Below, piece by piece: positions 1 to 7,155 of a stretch of 12,463 bases of DNA. The stretch comes from an uncultured Caryophanales bacterium (GTDB lineage Bacteria > Bacillota_I > Bacilli_A > RF39 > UBA660): positions 1 through 12,463 of the forward strand of contig CAMIXP010000031.1 of NCBI GenBank assembly GCA_946402785.1. Reading direction: 5' to 3'. The notes beneath the pieces were generated by a model, which was given only the letters and a program-made list of their open reading frames with translations, ran no database searches and was not told the origin of the DNA. Both the position numbers and the translations under genes were made by a program. Within the stretch, counting starts at the first letter, position 1. Each line of letters starts with the position of its first letter.

Positions 1-112
1 TTAAAAATGCTTGATTTAGATGACTTAGAAGATAATATAATGAAAGAAGAAAATCCTCAAAGTACATCAGATAAATTTCCTTTAAAAAGATTAAACCTTC
101 CTAATTTTCAAG
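1..112 (+). other. Coding-like fragment of unknown origin, opposite strand to all other genes
   Basis: The plus strand is open from base 1. It reads as a hydrophilic acidic peptide (starting LKMLDLDDLEDNIM) with natural-looking codon use for AT-rich DNA. The minus strand in this stretch has stop codons and none of the TrmK sequence expected here. The open frame continues beyond about 112 only by chance, antisense to trmK. I do not recognise the peptide. It could be the inner part of a gene from an inserted or rearranged segment, or a mis-joined end of the assembly. No start signal or family motif is visible. Confidence 0.35.
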
Positions 113-380
113 GAAAAATAGTATCAATGTCATCTTCATCAGATAATACATTCAATCCGTTTCCTAATCTAGTATCTATCTTATTAGTTAACTTATTTAA
201 TCTAATATTAGCAATACCAGCTTGTAATGCATTTTCATGAACATCAGATACAATCATGTTATTAATTATATCTGATTTAACAAGATATATATCTAATAAA
301 GCATGATCGCATCCAATATCAATTAATTTATCATCACTTTTTATATATTTAGTTAAAGATTGTAATCTTTTACTTAACAT
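108..380 (-). CDS. trmK: Truncated tRNA (adenine22-N1)-methyltransferase TrmK, N-terminal part only
   Basis: TrmK methylates N1 of adenine 22 in bacterial tRNAs using S-adenosylmethionine. The visible part matches the family start: LSKRLQSL, then the SAM-binding segment LIDIGCDHALLDIYL at about residues 20-34, then GNGLNVL and DDIDTI near residue 85. The family continues with a glycine-rich IAGMGG segment after that point. Here the frame runs into FP and a TGA stop at 108-110, giving 90 residues against about 230 normally. The missing part includes the rest of the Rossmann fold and the C-terminal coiled coil, so this piece should be inactive. It starts one base after the rpoD stop, in the dnaG-rpoD-trmK order known from Bacillus. 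The break is either a real disruption or an assembly junction. Confidence 0.8.
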   Translation of the reverse strand: MLSKRLQSLTKYIKSDDKLIDIGCDHALLDIYLVKSDIINNMIVSDVHENALQAGIANIRLNKLTNKIDTRLGNGLNVLSDEDDIDTIFP

Positions 381-381
381 A

Positions 382-1473
382 TTAATCCACCATGAAATCT
401 CTTAATTTCTTAGCACGAGAAGGATGTCTTAACTTTCTTAAAGCTTTAGCTTCAATTTGTCTAATTCTTTCTCTTGTAACATTGAAACGTTTACCTACTT
501 CTTCAAGTGTATAACATGTACCATCAATTAAACCAAATCTTAATTCAAGTACTTGTTGTTCTCTTGGTTGTAATGTAGATAATACTTCATTTATTTCTTC
601 TTTTAATATTTCATTTGTAGCATATTCTTCAGGTGATAATGATTTTTCATCTTTAATGAAATCTCCTAAATGTGAATCATCTTCTTCACCAATTGGTGTT
701 TCTAATGATACTGGATCTTGTGAAATCTTGTATACTTCACGTACTTTTTCAACGGTAATTCCTAATTTCTTAGCAATTTCTTCATCCGTTGGTTCACGAT
801 TTAACTCTTGTGTTAATTGTCTTTGTACTCTTGCTAATTTATTGATTGTTTCTACCATGTGTACTGGTACACGAATGGTTCTTGCTTGATCGGCAATCGC
901 ACGCGTGATTGCTTGTCTAATCCACCAAGTTGCATAAGTTGAGAATTTGTATCCTTTTGTTGGATCAAATTTATCTACTGCTTTCATTAATCCAATGTTT
1001 CCTTCTTGGATTAAGTCTAAGAATAGCATTCCACGACCTACATATCTTTTAGCAATACTTACTACTAAACGTAAGTTAGATTCAGCAAGCATTCTTTTTG
1101 CTTCTTCGTCTCCTGCTTCTGCACGTTTTGCATATTCGAATTCTTCATCAGATGTAAGTAAGTTTATACGTCCAATTTCTTTTAAGTACATTCTTACTGG
1201 GTCATTGATTTTTACATCTTTTGTTAGTGTTAGATTTTCTACAGACATTTCTTCTGTAATTTCTTCTCCAGATGCATCATCACTACCATCTTCTGATACG
1301 ATATCGATATTATTTTCTACTAAGAAGTTATATAACTCATCTAGAGAATCACTATCAACATCTAATCCTTTTAATTGATCAGCTAGTTGTTCATAGGTAA
1401 TATATCCTTGTTTCTTACCTATTGCTAATAATTTTTCTTTTCTTTCGTCTAAGGTTTTGATTTCTTCAACCAT
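382..1473 (-). CDS. rpoD: Primary sigma factor of RNA polymerase (sigma-70/SigA)
   Basis: This housekeeping sigma factor directs RNA polymerase to -35/-10 promoters. It has 363 residues, the normal size for a Firmicute SigA. The N-terminal helical region 1.1 covers about residues 1-60, followed by an acidic linker (EDGSDDASGEEITEE). Region 1.2 is around DPVRMYLKEIG (91-101). Region 2 holds NLRLVVSIAKRYVGRG (133-148) and the -10-contacting YATWWIRQAITRAI (180-193). Region 3 spans about 205-260. Region 4 ends with the -35-binding helix-turn-helix TLEEVGKRFNVTRERIRQIE (322-341). The start is an ATG preceded by AGGAGA, which lies in the last codons of dnaG one base upstream, so translation is probably coupled. 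It belongs to the macromolecular-synthesis operon. The window's promoters (TTGACA/TATAAT) are what this factor should recognise. The turn before the helix-turn-helix reads GLIDGTC where GLDDG plus a basic residue is more usual. Confidence 0.98.
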   Translation of the reverse strand: MVEEIKTLDERKEKLLAIGKKQGYITYEQLADQLKGLDVDSDSLDELYNFLVENNIDIVSEDGSDDASGEEITEEMSVENLTLTKDVKINDPVRMYLKEIGRINLLTSDEEFEYAKRAEAGDEEAKRMLAESNLRLVVSIAKRYVGRGMLFLDLIQEGNIGLMKAVDKFDPTKGYKFSTYATWWIRQAITRAIADQARTIRVPVHMVETINKLARVQRQLTQELNREPTDEEIAKKLGITVEKVREVYKISQDPVSLETPIGEEDDSHLGDFIKDEKSLSPEEYATNEILKEEINEVLSTLQPREQQVLELRFGLIDGTCYTLEEVGKRFNVTRERIRQIEAKALRKLRHPSRAKKLRDFMVD

Positions 1474-1474
1474 A

Positions 1475-3199
1475 CTAACTATCTCCTAACCTTAACTTTC
1501 TAATCTTTTCTACTATTTTAGCTTGTTCTATTGGGTCCGTCTCTTTTTTCATCATATTCGTGAGTCTATTTATTTCTTGTTTCTTTATATATTCTCTTAT
1601 TACTTTAAAATACAAGAATAGCTCATCCTTTGTGGTATCCTCTCTATAGTCCTCTGCTAAAATATTATTCAAGAATGCTAGAATGTTATCCTTATCCTGA
1701 ATATAAGTATAAAAATCAGCTACATTCACATTTCCATATTTTTTGTAATAATAGATGATTTCACTACAAGTCGTTCTCATTACTTCTGTTGGGAAGATAA
1801 TTTTTTCTTTTTCTACTTGTGTAATAACCCAATCTTTATTTAACATAAAATACAAAATTTGCTCATAAGCTTTTGTATACTTATCCTTTTTATTTACTTG
1901 TTTTTTTGGAATGTTGATTGTCTCTTCTTTTGGCTTATCTTGTAAGAGACTATTCAAACGCATTTCCAGTGTATTATACCCTATATCGAATTCTTTTGCA
2001 AGTCTTTTTAAGATTACTTCTCTTCGAATAGCGTCTCCTATTTTTGCAGTTTCTTCTATTACTTTATTGATATAACCTGCTTTTTCTTCATCACTTCTAA
2101 AATCAACAGATTCTTTCATCTTTTGCATTTTATAATCAGAGAAATTAATGGCAGAATCTACTAATCCTTGAAAACGTTCTTTTCCATTTTTTAAAATATA
2201 GGTATCTGGATCATCTGGATCTGGTAAAACAATTACTTTTACTTCTAATCCTTGTTCTAATAAATGGTCCCCGATTGCTTCGGTTGCTTTTTGTCCTGGA
2301 CCATCTCCATCTAAACATAAAATGATATTATTTGATAATCTTTTTAATAAAGCAATTTGTTCTTTTGTTAAGGCAGTTCCCATTAAGGCAACTGTATTTT
2401 TAATACCAATTGTGGATGCACGAATAACATCCATGAATCCTTCCATTACAATTACTGATTTTTTCTCACGACATTCTTCTCTTGCAATATGGTAATGGTA
2501 TAACATTTCTCCTTTTTTGAAGATATCTGTTTCTTTGGTATTTAAATATTTATTTTGATCAACGTCTTTATAAATTCTTCCACTAAATCCTACTACTCTT
2601 CCGTTGACATCATATAGTGGGAACATAACACGATCATTATAAATATCATGATCATCACTAGAAAGACCAATTCGATTTAATGTGACTAAATCATAATTCT
2701 TTTTTTGTAATAATTTAGTTAAATCATCTCTAGATTCTAGGGATAAACCAATTTCAAATTCTTTGATGATTTTTTCATCAATACTTCTTTTTGCTAAATA
2801 ATCTCTTGCTTGTTTTCCTACACTACTATTTAAATTGTTTTGAAAATATTTTAATGATAATTCATATGCTTGATATAAGTTATCAAACTTGGTTGTTTTT
2901 TTGGCAATATGAATGCTTCCTGTATCGACTCCAACTTTATCCCCTAAATACTTTAAGGCTTCTTTAAAATCAATGTGTTCATAGTTCATTAAAAAAGTAA
3001 AAACGTTTCCTGTTGCATGGCAAGAAAAGCAAGTATAGATTTGCTTTTCACGGGAAACGCACATAGATGGGTTTGTATCATCGTGGAAAGGACAAACTCC
3101 AAAGAAGTTTTTTCCACGAGCAACAAGTGGTATTCTTTCTCCAATAACATCAACAATATCAACTTTACTACGAATTGTATTTGCTAAATCGTTATTCAT
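1475..3199 (-). CDS. dnaG: DNA primase DnaG
   Basis: DnaG makes the short RNA primers for lagging-strand synthesis and works with the replicative helicase at the fork. The protein has 574 residues, near the usual 580-610. An N-terminal zinc-binding domain shows ligands C36, H39, C57 and C60 (VCPFHDD and YTCFSCHATG). The catalytic core follows, with the basic NDRVMFPLYD and GFSGRI segments (188-209). The TOPRIM domain has the metal-binding glutamate E253 (MEGFMDV) and the D297/D299 pair (LDGDGPG). The C-terminal region of about 140 residues is helical and charged, consistent with the helicase-binding domain, and is poorly conserved as usual. The ATG start is preceded by AAGGTGGTGG. The gene lies 35 bases after the upstream unknown pair and one base before rpoD, giving the classical dnaG-rpoD pairing. 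Confidence 0.98.
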   Translation of the reverse strand: MNNDLANTIRSKVDIVDVIGERIPLVARGKNFFGVCPFHDDTNPSMCVSREKQIYTCFSCHATGNVFTFLMNYEHIDFKEALKYLGDKVGVDTGSIHIAKKTTKFDNLYQAYELSLKYFQNNLNSSVGKQARDYLAKRSIDEKIIKEFEIGLSLESRDDLTKLLQKKNYDLVTLNRIGLSSDDHDIYNDRVMFPLYDVNGRVVGFSGRIYKDVDQNKYLNTKETDIFKKGEMLYHYHIAREECREKKSVIVMEGFMDVIRASTIGIKNTVALMGTALTKEQIALLKRLSNNIILCLDGDGPGQKATEAIGDHLLEQGLEVKVIVLPDPDDPDTYILKNGKERFQGLVDSAINFSDYKMQKMKESVDFRSDEEKAGYINKVIEETAKIGDAIRREVILKRLAKEFDIGYNTLEMRLNSLLQDKPKEETINIPKKQVNKKDKYTKAYEQILYFMLNKDWVITQVEKEKIIFPTEVMRTTCSEIIYYYKKYGNVNVADFYTYIQDKDNILAFLNNILAEDYREDTTKDELFLYFKVIREYIKKQEINRLTNMMKKETDPIEQAKIVEKIRKLRLGDS

Positions 3200-3234
3200 T
3201 CTACCACCACCTTAAAACACACTTATATTATATA

Positions 3235-3750
3235 TCACATTTTGTCTACTTTTTCTAGATGTTTTTGTTCTTTCATACTCATTAATTTTGCTTCTAAGAA
3301 ACTCTTTACGGCTTCTCTTGTATTTTCTTTACTATTATCGATATAACCAAATCCCCTGCTAGCTTCATCAACAGCTCTTAATTGTGCCTCATAATACTCT
3401 TTATTTCGATTATAATGTTCTATCATAAAATCCAACATTTTTAATACTTCTTGGAAAGTTTTATCATCTGTTACTTCCATCATAGGAGTTAATAGGTCTT
3501 GATTTTCATCGACATGGGCTATCATTTCTTCAAAGATTCTTGCTTCTTCCTCCAATAGGTCACGTGTTTGAAAACATATTTTTCGAAGAATTATATTTTT
3601 TACAAGTGCACGAATGACTCTTCTTTTATCTTTTTGTAATCCTTTGTAGACTTCATCCATACTAATTGCTAAGGCACATGCATTGATGACTTCTTTTTGG
3701 AGTTTTTCATCTACTACATATTGTTTATATTCTTCTTCAATCGGAATCAT
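3235..3750 (-). CDS. Unknown helical protein, second of a likely duplicated pair upstream of dnaG
   Basis: I do not recognise this 171-residue protein. It is predicted to be soluble and almost entirely alpha-helical, rich in Lys/Glu, with no signal peptide or membrane segment. Several features line up in order with the upstream neighbour. ALAI (26-29) matches ALDI (32-35). A basic-hydrophobic helix IRALVKNIILRKICF matches RLEAKIRNFFFFIF. YYEAQ (119-123) matches YYDYE, and the C-terminal KENTREAVKSFLEAKL (141-156) matches YENNRNSLIEFLNKKI. This suggests an old tandem duplication. The ATG overlaps the upstream stop as ATGA, with GGGTGA as ribosome binding site, so the pair is translationally coupled. 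The gene ends 35 bases before dnaG and shares its operon, which hints at a role near replication or transcription, but no function can be assigned. Confidence 0.85.
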   Translation of the reverse strand: MIPIEEEYKQYVVDEKLQKEVINACALAISMDEVYKGLQKDKRRVIRALVKNIILRKICFQTRDLLEEEARIFEEMIAHVDENQDLLTPMMEVTDDKTFQEVLKMLDFMIEHYNRNKEYYEAQLRAVDEASRGFGYIDNSKENTREAVKSFLEAKLMSMKEQKHLEKVDKM

Positions 3751-4316
3751 TTTGTCACCCTTCCTTTTACGTATTGAGGAGTTTTTTCCTTTTTTGCTTT
3801 TGCTTCTAATTCTGCTATTTTTTTATTTAAGAATTCTATCAAAGAATTTCTATTATTTTCATATCGAGAATTAATCATGTAAATTCCTTGAGCAGTAATT
3901 TCAATTCGATCTCTTTCATAATCATAATAGTCTCTTTGAGCGTCATATAATTCATCTGCATAATCTACTAATCGAATTAATTCTTTATAATTATCTTCTT
4001 TCGCAATATTGTGAAGTCTTTTAAAGAAATCTGCCATCTCTTCTGTTAGTGTAATACAATCTATCACTACTTCATCATCTAAATCATAAAGTTCTACATC
4101 TTCTTCTGCAAAGATAAAAAAGAAAAAGTTACGAATTTTTGCTTCTAGACGCCAAAGAGAATTTTCTCTTAATTCTTTTTTGAAGGCTTTTGTTGCATAC
4201 TCATATTCTCCAATATCTAGGGCAATATAAGATAAGAATTCTTCTAGATTGGTAACGGTTTTTGTTTTTTGTTTGAACCCTTCATACTCTTTTTCTAATT
4301 CTTCTACCTTTTTCAT
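3747..4316 (-). CDS. Unknown helical protein, first gene of the dnaG-rpoD operon
   Basis: I do not recognise this 189-residue protein. It is acidic in the middle and basic at the C-terminus, with mostly helical character. An unusual FFFFIFAEED patch (64-73) follows an amphipathic stretch WRLEAKIRN. The run IFFFF is too short and too flanked by charges to be a convincing membrane span. The C-terminal third (about 117-175) contains YYDYERDRIEI and a long charged helix. It shares a collinear pattern with the next gene and is probably its paralogue. The ATG is preceded by CGGAGAG eight bases upstream and sits about 20 bases after the predicted transcription start. It overlaps the next gene by four bases (ATGA). 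As the promoter-proximal gene of the dnaG-rpoD operon it sits where other Firmicutes carry unrelated small genes. Confidence 0.85.
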   Translation of the reverse strand: MKKVEELEKEYEGFKQKTKTVTNLEEFLSYIALDIGEYEYATKAFKKELRENSLWRLEAKIRNFFFFIFAEEDVELYDLDDEVVIDCITLTEEMADFFKRLHNIAKEDNYKELIRLVDYADELYDAQRDYYDYERDRIEITAQGIYMINSRYENNRNSLIEFLNKKIAELEAKAKKEKTPQYVKGRVTK

Positions 4317-4342
4317 ACGTCGTCTCTCCGTCTTGACTTATT

Positions 4343-4371
4343 ATTATAACAAAAAAAATCATAATGAACAA
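4343..4371 (-). promoter_or_regulatory. Predicted sigma-A promoter of the dnaG-rpoD operon
   Basis: Read on the minus strand there is TTGTTC, a 17-base spacer, and a perfect TATAAT. The transcription start would fall near 4336, about 20 bases before the first ATG. The -35 box is weak (3 of 6 matches to TTGACA), which would suit an activated or modest promoter. The -35 and spacer lie within an inverted repeat (4355-4385). Confidence 0.6.
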
Positions 4372-4385
4372 TTGATTATGATTTT
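4355..4385. repeat. 11-bp perfect inverted repeat over the operon promoter
   Basis: AAAATCATAAT (4355-4365) and ATTATGATTTT (4375-4385) are perfect inverted copies separated by 9 bases, so their centres are 20 bp apart (about two helical turns). The repeat covers the -35 box and part of the spacer, which fits an operator for a dimeric regulator. On the minus strand the second arm runs into a T tract, so a weak AT-only terminator-like hairpin is the alternative reading. Confidence 0.5.
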
Positions 4386-4433
4386 CGAATAATATAAACG
4401 GAATATTTAATTGTTAGGTGCACATCAACGGTG

Positions 4434-4459
4434 ACACTTAACCCACTAAAATTAAGTGT
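4434..4459. repeat. 8-bp inverted repeat in an unusually GC-rich intergenic patch
   Basis: ACACTTAA (4434-4441) and TTAAGTGT (4452-4459) form a perfect 8-bp stem with a 10-base loop. It lies in a patch (about 4407-4444) that is close to 50% GC, while the surrounding intergenic DNA is well under 30%. No T tract follows on either strand, so it does not look like a terminator. It might be a remnant of a mobile element end or an RNA/DNA regulatory site; its role is unknown. Confidence 0.45.
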
Positions 4460-4497
4460 TCCTATTATTATTATATGAAAAACTGATTCCTATTACA

Positions 4498-4523
4498 ATA
4501 AAAAAGTACGATGTACGTACTTT
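4498..4523 (-). terminator. Rho-independent terminator of the thrS operon
   Basis: On the minus strand AAAGTACG pairs with CGTACTTT (8 bp, loop TACAT), followed by a run of T. The stem starts at the base directly after the thrS stop codon. It separates the thrS transcript from the dnaG-rpoD operon. Confidence 0.8.
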
Positions 4524-6287
4524 CTATTTTCTTAGTCCTCTATTCTTAATTTCATCTGTAATTAGTTTTACAAATTCTTCTTGAGGAAGTGTTGTTGTTT
4601 CTTGATGACCAAATAATCTGTATGAGATTGTTTTGTTTTCTTTTTCTTGGTCTCCTAAAATAATTGTATATGGAATTTTATTTACTTGAGATTCTCTTAA
4701 ACGATATCCTAGTTTTTCATTTCTATCATCTAATTCTACACGAACATTGTTTTCTTTTAATAAGTTAAATACTTCTTCTGCATAGTCACTTTGGAATTCA
4801 GAATTTACTGGCATAACGATTGCTTGAACTGGAGCTAACCAAGTTGGGAATGCTCCTTTTGTTTCTTCAATAATGAATGCAGTAAATCTATCGAATGTTC
4901 CGAAGATAGCTCTATGTAGAACAACTGGTATTTGTTTTTCTCCATTGGAATCAATATATGTTAATTCAAATCTTCTTGGTAGTAAGAAGTCTAATTGGCA
5001 AGTTGATAATGTTACTTCTGGTCCTACTGCAGGTTTTACTTCAACGTCTAATTTTGGTCCATAGAAAGCAGCTTCTCCAATTGCTTCAAAATATTCTACT
5101 CCTAAATCATTTAATACTTCTCTTAATTTTGCCTCTGCTTCATTCCACATCTTGTCATCATCGAAGTATTTTTCTTTATCTTCTGGATCTCTTAAAGATA
5201 ATCTGAATTTATAGTTTTCAATTCCAAAGTCTTTATAGGTTTCTAGAATTAAGCTAACAACTTTTTTGAATTCTTCTCCAATTTGATCTGGTCTTACGAA
5301 AAGGTGTGCATCATTTTGACACATACATCTTACTCTTTCAAGTCCTTTTACTGCACCACTTGCTTCATAACGGAAGTCTGTTGCGAATTCTCCAATACGA
5401 ATTGGTAAGTCTCTATAAGAATGTAATTTGTTTCCATAGATTAACATATGATGTGGACAGTTCATTGGACGTAGAACAAATTCTTCTTCATCTACTTTCA
5501 TCATTGGGAACATATTTTCTTTGTAGTGATCCCAGTGACCTGATGTTTTATATAAATCTACTGTTCCAACACATGGAGTATATACATGTAGATATCCCAT
5601 CTTTTGTTCTTTTTCGTAGATGTAGTTTTCTAATTGTTTACGAATAATTGCTCCATTTGGTAACCATAGAGGCATTCCTGAACCTACTAAGTCATGATTC
5701 ATGAATAATTCTTGTTCTTTACCAATCTTTCTATGATCTCTTTCTTTTGCTTCTTGGATTTCTTTTAAGCAAGCATCTAAATCTTCTTGGTTATCAAAAC
5801 ATACTCCATAAATTCTTTGAAGCATTTTGTTTTTAGAATCACCTTTCCAATAAGCACCTGAGAATTTTAATAATTTAAAATATTTTAATTCTTTTGTATT
5901 ATCTACATGTGGTCCACGACATAAGTCTGTGAAATCTCCTTGTGTGTAGCAAGAGATAACTTGTTCATTTTCATCCATACGAGAAATTAAATCTACTTTG
6001 TATGGATCATCTTTGAATTTTTCTAATGCTTCTTCTTTTGTTAGTTCATGACGTACGATGTTTTTCGCATCTTTTGCACATTTTTTCATTTCTTTTTCAA
6101 TCTTTTCAAGATCTTCTTCTTTAATGACTTCGTCTCCTAAGTCAATATCATAATAGAATCCTTCTTCAATAGCAGGACCTACCCAGAATTTCGCATTTGG
6201 ATATAAATGTTGTATTGCTTGTGCTAATAAGTGAGCACAAGAATGGTTTAATTTAAATAATCTTTCGTCTTCTTTAATATTTATCAT
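4524..6287 (-). CDS. thrS: Threonyl-tRNA synthetase, form lacking the N-terminal TGS domain
   Basis: ThrRS attaches threonine to tRNA-Thr in the cytoplasm. The 587 residues are about 55 fewer than the common form, because the N-terminal TGS domain (about 60 residues) is absent. The protein begins directly at the editing domain, with H15/H19 (HSCAH) and C123/H127 (CRGPH), the residues used to clear Ser-tRNA-Thr. The class II catalytic core has motif 2 FRYE (305-308) and zinc ligands C277 (MNCPHH), H328 (DAHLF) and H458 (VLHRA). Motif 3 is around FGTFDRFTAF (462-471). The C-terminal anticodon-binding domain covers about 487-585. The ATG has AGGAGAG directly upstream, and the preceding gene stops only 2 bases before it, so the short N-terminus is genuine. 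It is under the threonine T-box leader and is followed by a terminator. Confidence 0.97.
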   Translation of the reverse strand: MINIKEDERLFKLNHSCAHLLAQAIQHLYPNAKFWVGPAIEEGFYYDIDLGDEVIKEEDLEKIEKEMKKCAKDAKNIVRHELTKEEALEKFKDDPYKVDLISRMDENEQVISCYTQGDFTDLCRGPHVDNTKELKYFKLLKFSGAYWKGDSKNKMLQRIYGVCFDNQEDLDACLKEIQEAKERDHRKIGKEQELFMNHDLVGSGMPLWLPNGAIIRKQLENYIYEKEQKMGYLHVYTPCVGTVDLYKTSGHWDHYKENMFPMMKVDEEEFVLRPMNCPHHMLIYGNKLHSYRDLPIRIGEFATDFRYEASGAVKGLERVRCMCQNDAHLFVRPDQIGEEFKKVVSLILETYKDFGIENYKFRLSLRDPEDKEKYFDDDKMWNEAEAKLREVLNDLGVEYFEAIGEAAFYGPKLDVEVKPAVGPEVTLSTCQLDFLLPRRFELTYIDSNGEKQIPVVLHRAIFGTFDRFTAFIIEETKGAFPTWLAPVQAIVMPVNSEFQSDYAEEVFNLLKENNVRVELDDRNEKLGYRLRESQVNKIPYTIILGDQEKENKTISYRLFGHQETTTLPQEEFVKLITDEIKNRGLRK

Positions 6288-6289
6288 AA

Positions 6290-6895
6290 TTACTCTCCTA
6301 TTTTTATTTCTACTTTTATTTCTTTGTTTACTTTTTCTTTGAATTCATCTGCAAGTTCTAAACTTCCTGTAATAGATCCATAATGGATGGGAATTGCAAC
6401 TTGTGGATGAAGATCGTTAATATATTCAATTGCTTCTGCTACATCCATGGTGTATGTTCCACCAATTGGTACGAAGCAAATATCTGTTTTGACCTGATCG
6501 GTCTCAGGAGTTCGATCCGTATCTCCCATGATATAGAAGAATTCATCTTCTAAGCAAATATTGTATCCAACATAATTTTTTTCTCTTGGATGAAATGGTT
6601 TATCTAAGTTGTATGCAGGAATTGTATCAAATTCGAAATCATCAATTTGATAATGCTTTCCTGGTTCTACGACCAAATCATGTGTCTTATCTTGTAGACA
6701 AGTTGGTACAATGATTTTTGTTGTATCTTTTCTTACATTTTGAATGGATTTTTCATCATAATGATCATAGTGATCATGCGTAATGAAAATATAGTCTGCA
6801 TCTTTTAATTCTACTTGAATATGATAGGGATCTACATAAATTGTTTTCTTCCCTGTTAATTTCACAGATGCATGTCCTAATACTTCTATTTTCAT
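6290..6895 (-). CDS. Metallo-beta-lactamase-fold metal-dependent hydrolase
   Basis: A compact 201-residue cytoplasmic protein of the MBL superfamily, closest in pattern to UlaG-like/UPF0173-type hydrolases. Metal-binding residues are visible: the H-x-H-x-D-H motif at 40-45 (THDHYDHYD), D125 (MGDTDRTPE) and H171 (PIHYGS). H102 in the AYNLDKPFHP segment may be a further ligand. The first strand starts at residue 1 (IEVLGHASVKL), where a conserved histidine also sits. There is no signal peptide. The start is an ATG with AAGGAGGA upstream. It lies between the T-box leader and thrS, two bases from thrS, so its expression should follow threonine-tRNA charging. The substrate cannot be predicted; related proteins act on lactones or phosphodiesters. 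Confidence 0.88.
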   Translation of the reverse strand: MKIEVLGHASVKLTGKKTIYVDPYHIQVELKDADYIFITHDHYDHYDEKSIQNVRKDTTKIIVPTCLQDKTHDLVVEPGKHYQIDDFEFDTIPAYNLDKPFHPREKNYVGYNICLEDEFFYIMGDTDRTPETDQVKTDICFVPIGGTYTMDVAEAIEYINDLHPQVAIPIHYGSITGSLELADEFKEKVNKEIKVEIKIGE

Positions 6896-6917
6896 AGGAA
6901 TTCCTCCTTTTAAACAA

Positions 6918-7120
6918 ATAAAAAGGATCGTACAGGAGTGCTAAAGCACGGTACCATCCTTTGTTTTTCTTACTTAAATAACGACTTTCGCCGGAATACC
7001 TTTTCAGTATTCTACTAGCAAGGTAGTAACTTTATTCATACTTGTTCGTTTTCACCATCCACGAACTCTCTACAAAGATCTGAATAAAATCGTGTCCTTG
7101 GTCACTGTATTTCTTCCAAT
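6918..7120 (-). ncRNA. Threonine T-box riboswitch leader
   Basis: This untranslated leader senses uncharged tRNA-Thr and controls read-through into the hydrolase and thrS. Stem I shows CAAGG pairing with CCTTG at the base and TTTATTC with GAATAAA above, enclosing the specifier loop. On its 3' side the loop reads GTTACTA, giving specifier ACU (Thr) at 7027-7025 followed by the usual purine. The distal part has AGAGAG, stem GTTCGT/ACGAAC and a loop containing GGTGAAA. Stem III is GAATAC/GTATTC. The T-box sequence AGGATGGTACCG at 6960-6949 follows, with TGGT available to pair with the tRNA acceptor end. The terminator comes last. Confidence 0.93.
6919..6960 (-). terminator. T-box attenuator terminator
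   Basis: On the minus strand AGGAT-G-GTAC pairs with GTAC-GATCCT across an inner GTGC/GCAC segment, and TTTTTATTT follows. The 5' arm contains the T-box sequence, so this hairpin and the antiterminator exclude each other. It also attenuates any transcript reading through from the M23 peptidase operon upstream. Confidence 0.85.
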
Positions 7121-7126
7121 GAAAGA

Positions 7127-7155
7127 ATTATAACACTATTTTTTCTTTTTGTAAA
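7127..7155 (-). promoter_or_regulatory. Sigma-A promoter of the T-box/thrS operon
   Basis: The minus strand reads TTTACA (7155-7150), a 17-base spacer, and TATAAT (7132-7127). The -35 box lies within the last codons of the upstream membrane-protein gene and the -10 just past its stop. The start of transcription would be near 7120, just ahead of the T-box stem I. Confidence 0.8.

Noticed and set aside
108..110. TGA read as Trp so that trmK continues leftwards
   Set aside because: TGG encodes Trp elsewhere (for example W183/W184 in rpoD), other genes end in TGA, and reading through does not restore the IAGMGG sequence.
947..1378. Plus-strand open frame of 143 codons
   Set aside because: It is antisense to rpoD, is Ser/Phe-rich as expected from the complement of an acidic gene, and has no ribosome binding site or family pattern.
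3227..3232. TATAAT just upstream of dnaG as an internal promoter
   Set aside because: No acceptable -35 box lies 16-18 bases upstream and the region is simply AT-rich; dnaG is adequately served by the operon promoter.
5306..5647. Plus-strand open frame of 113 codons
   Set aside because: It is antisense to thrS, Leu/His-rich, and has no supporting signals; thrS is certain on the other strand.
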